Source: an uncultured Draconibacterium sp. (lineage in GTDB: Bacteria > Bacteroidota > Bacteroidia > Bacteroidales > Prolixibacteraceae). Taken from it: a stretch of DNA of 64,000 bases. The stretch covers positions 1 to 64,000 of the forward strand of contig NZ_OY781365.1 in assembly GCF_963676815.1 (NCBI RefSeq). The letters are read 5' to 3'. Both the position numbers and the translations under genes were made by a program. Below are positions 63,898 through 64,000 of the stretch, in pieces (position 1 is the first letter of the stretch; each line of letters starts with the position of its first letter). Under the pieces are notes generated by a model that had not been told where the DNA came from, did no database searches, and worked only from the letters and a program-made list of their open reading frames with translations.

Positions 63898-64000
63898 GAT
63901 TAAAGGTTTTTGTATTTACCATAAAAATAGAAAATCAATCTACTTATTTGGTCTATTGTCCAATTAGAATCAATATAAATAATTGATCTGTTGTATAGCA

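Noticed and set aside
1..64000. tRNA, rRNA, transposase or integrase genes
   Set aside because: No cloverleaf, rRNA segment or DDE/tyrosine recombinase protein was recognised by reading; a covariance search was not possible here.

Overview
The window looks like a chromosome segment of a Bacteroidota bacterium, probably a marine or sediment member of the Marinilabiliales/Prolixibacteraceae type. This is inferred from gene families only. Supporting signs are a PorE-like OmpA protein, a DUF5777 barrel, a GH88/105 hydrolase, a six-bladed beta-propeller lipoprotein, Bacteroidetes-style promoters (TTG, 19-20 bp, TAnnTTTG), weak Shine-Dalgarno signals and moderate GC. No rRNA, tRNA, prophage or insertion sequence was recognised.

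Layout. 1-12.4 kb is housekeeping and accessory metabolism: OmpA/PD40 protein, hotdog thioesterase, prohibitin, secreted class-I amidotransferase-like hydrolase, ovothiol synthase OvoA, a GNAT, release factor 3, a UPF0316 protein and a CocE-type hydrolase. 12.5-22.1 kb is a type II-C CRISPR-Cas locus transcribed leftwards: cas9, a 218-aa helical protein, cas1, cas2 and 33 identical 36-bp repeats. Upstream of cas9 lie two tracrRNA-like genes in tandem, separated by the first 24 codons of a different, lost cas9. Copies of one palindrome cut the locus into three cassettes. 22.2-31.3 kb holds a nitronate-monooxygenase-like protein and a TetR-controlled operon of LolA-like protein, ABC exporter, CAP protein and outer-membrane protein, with an amber-broken four-helix-bundle gene inside. 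31.4-41.1 kb is mixed: truncated haemoglobin, SSB, a zinc-ribbon protein behind a strong operator-like palindrome, lipoproteins, a Crp/Fnr and a LytTR regulator, and a GH88/105 enzyme.

41.3-49.3 kb is a histidine operon preceded by a His-rich leader peptide and attenuator: hisG, hisD, hisC, hisB, a GxxExxY cassette, purU, a thioredoxin-like gene, hisH, then argB. hisA, hisF and hisI are not in the window.

49.6-63.0 kb is a multihaem cytochrome island. An FNR-type regulator with N-terminal cysteines is followed, at its own stop codon, by a perfect FNR box. Next come a collagen-linked hexahaem lipoprotein, a monohaem lipoprotein and a DUF5777 barrel (possible outer-membrane module). Two pairs of membrane-anchored multihaem cytochrome c (7 and 19 haems) plus cytochrome b follow, then a NapC/NirT-type protein with seven haem motifs, a tetrahaem cytochrome and a fused ResB-CcsA haem-ligation protein. 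No terminal reductase is recognisable. The gene content resembles, in outline, the quinol-to-outside routes of extracellular electron transfer. That reading is a hypothesis. The window ends with a TonB-like protein whose signal peptide is out of frame because of a short T-run.
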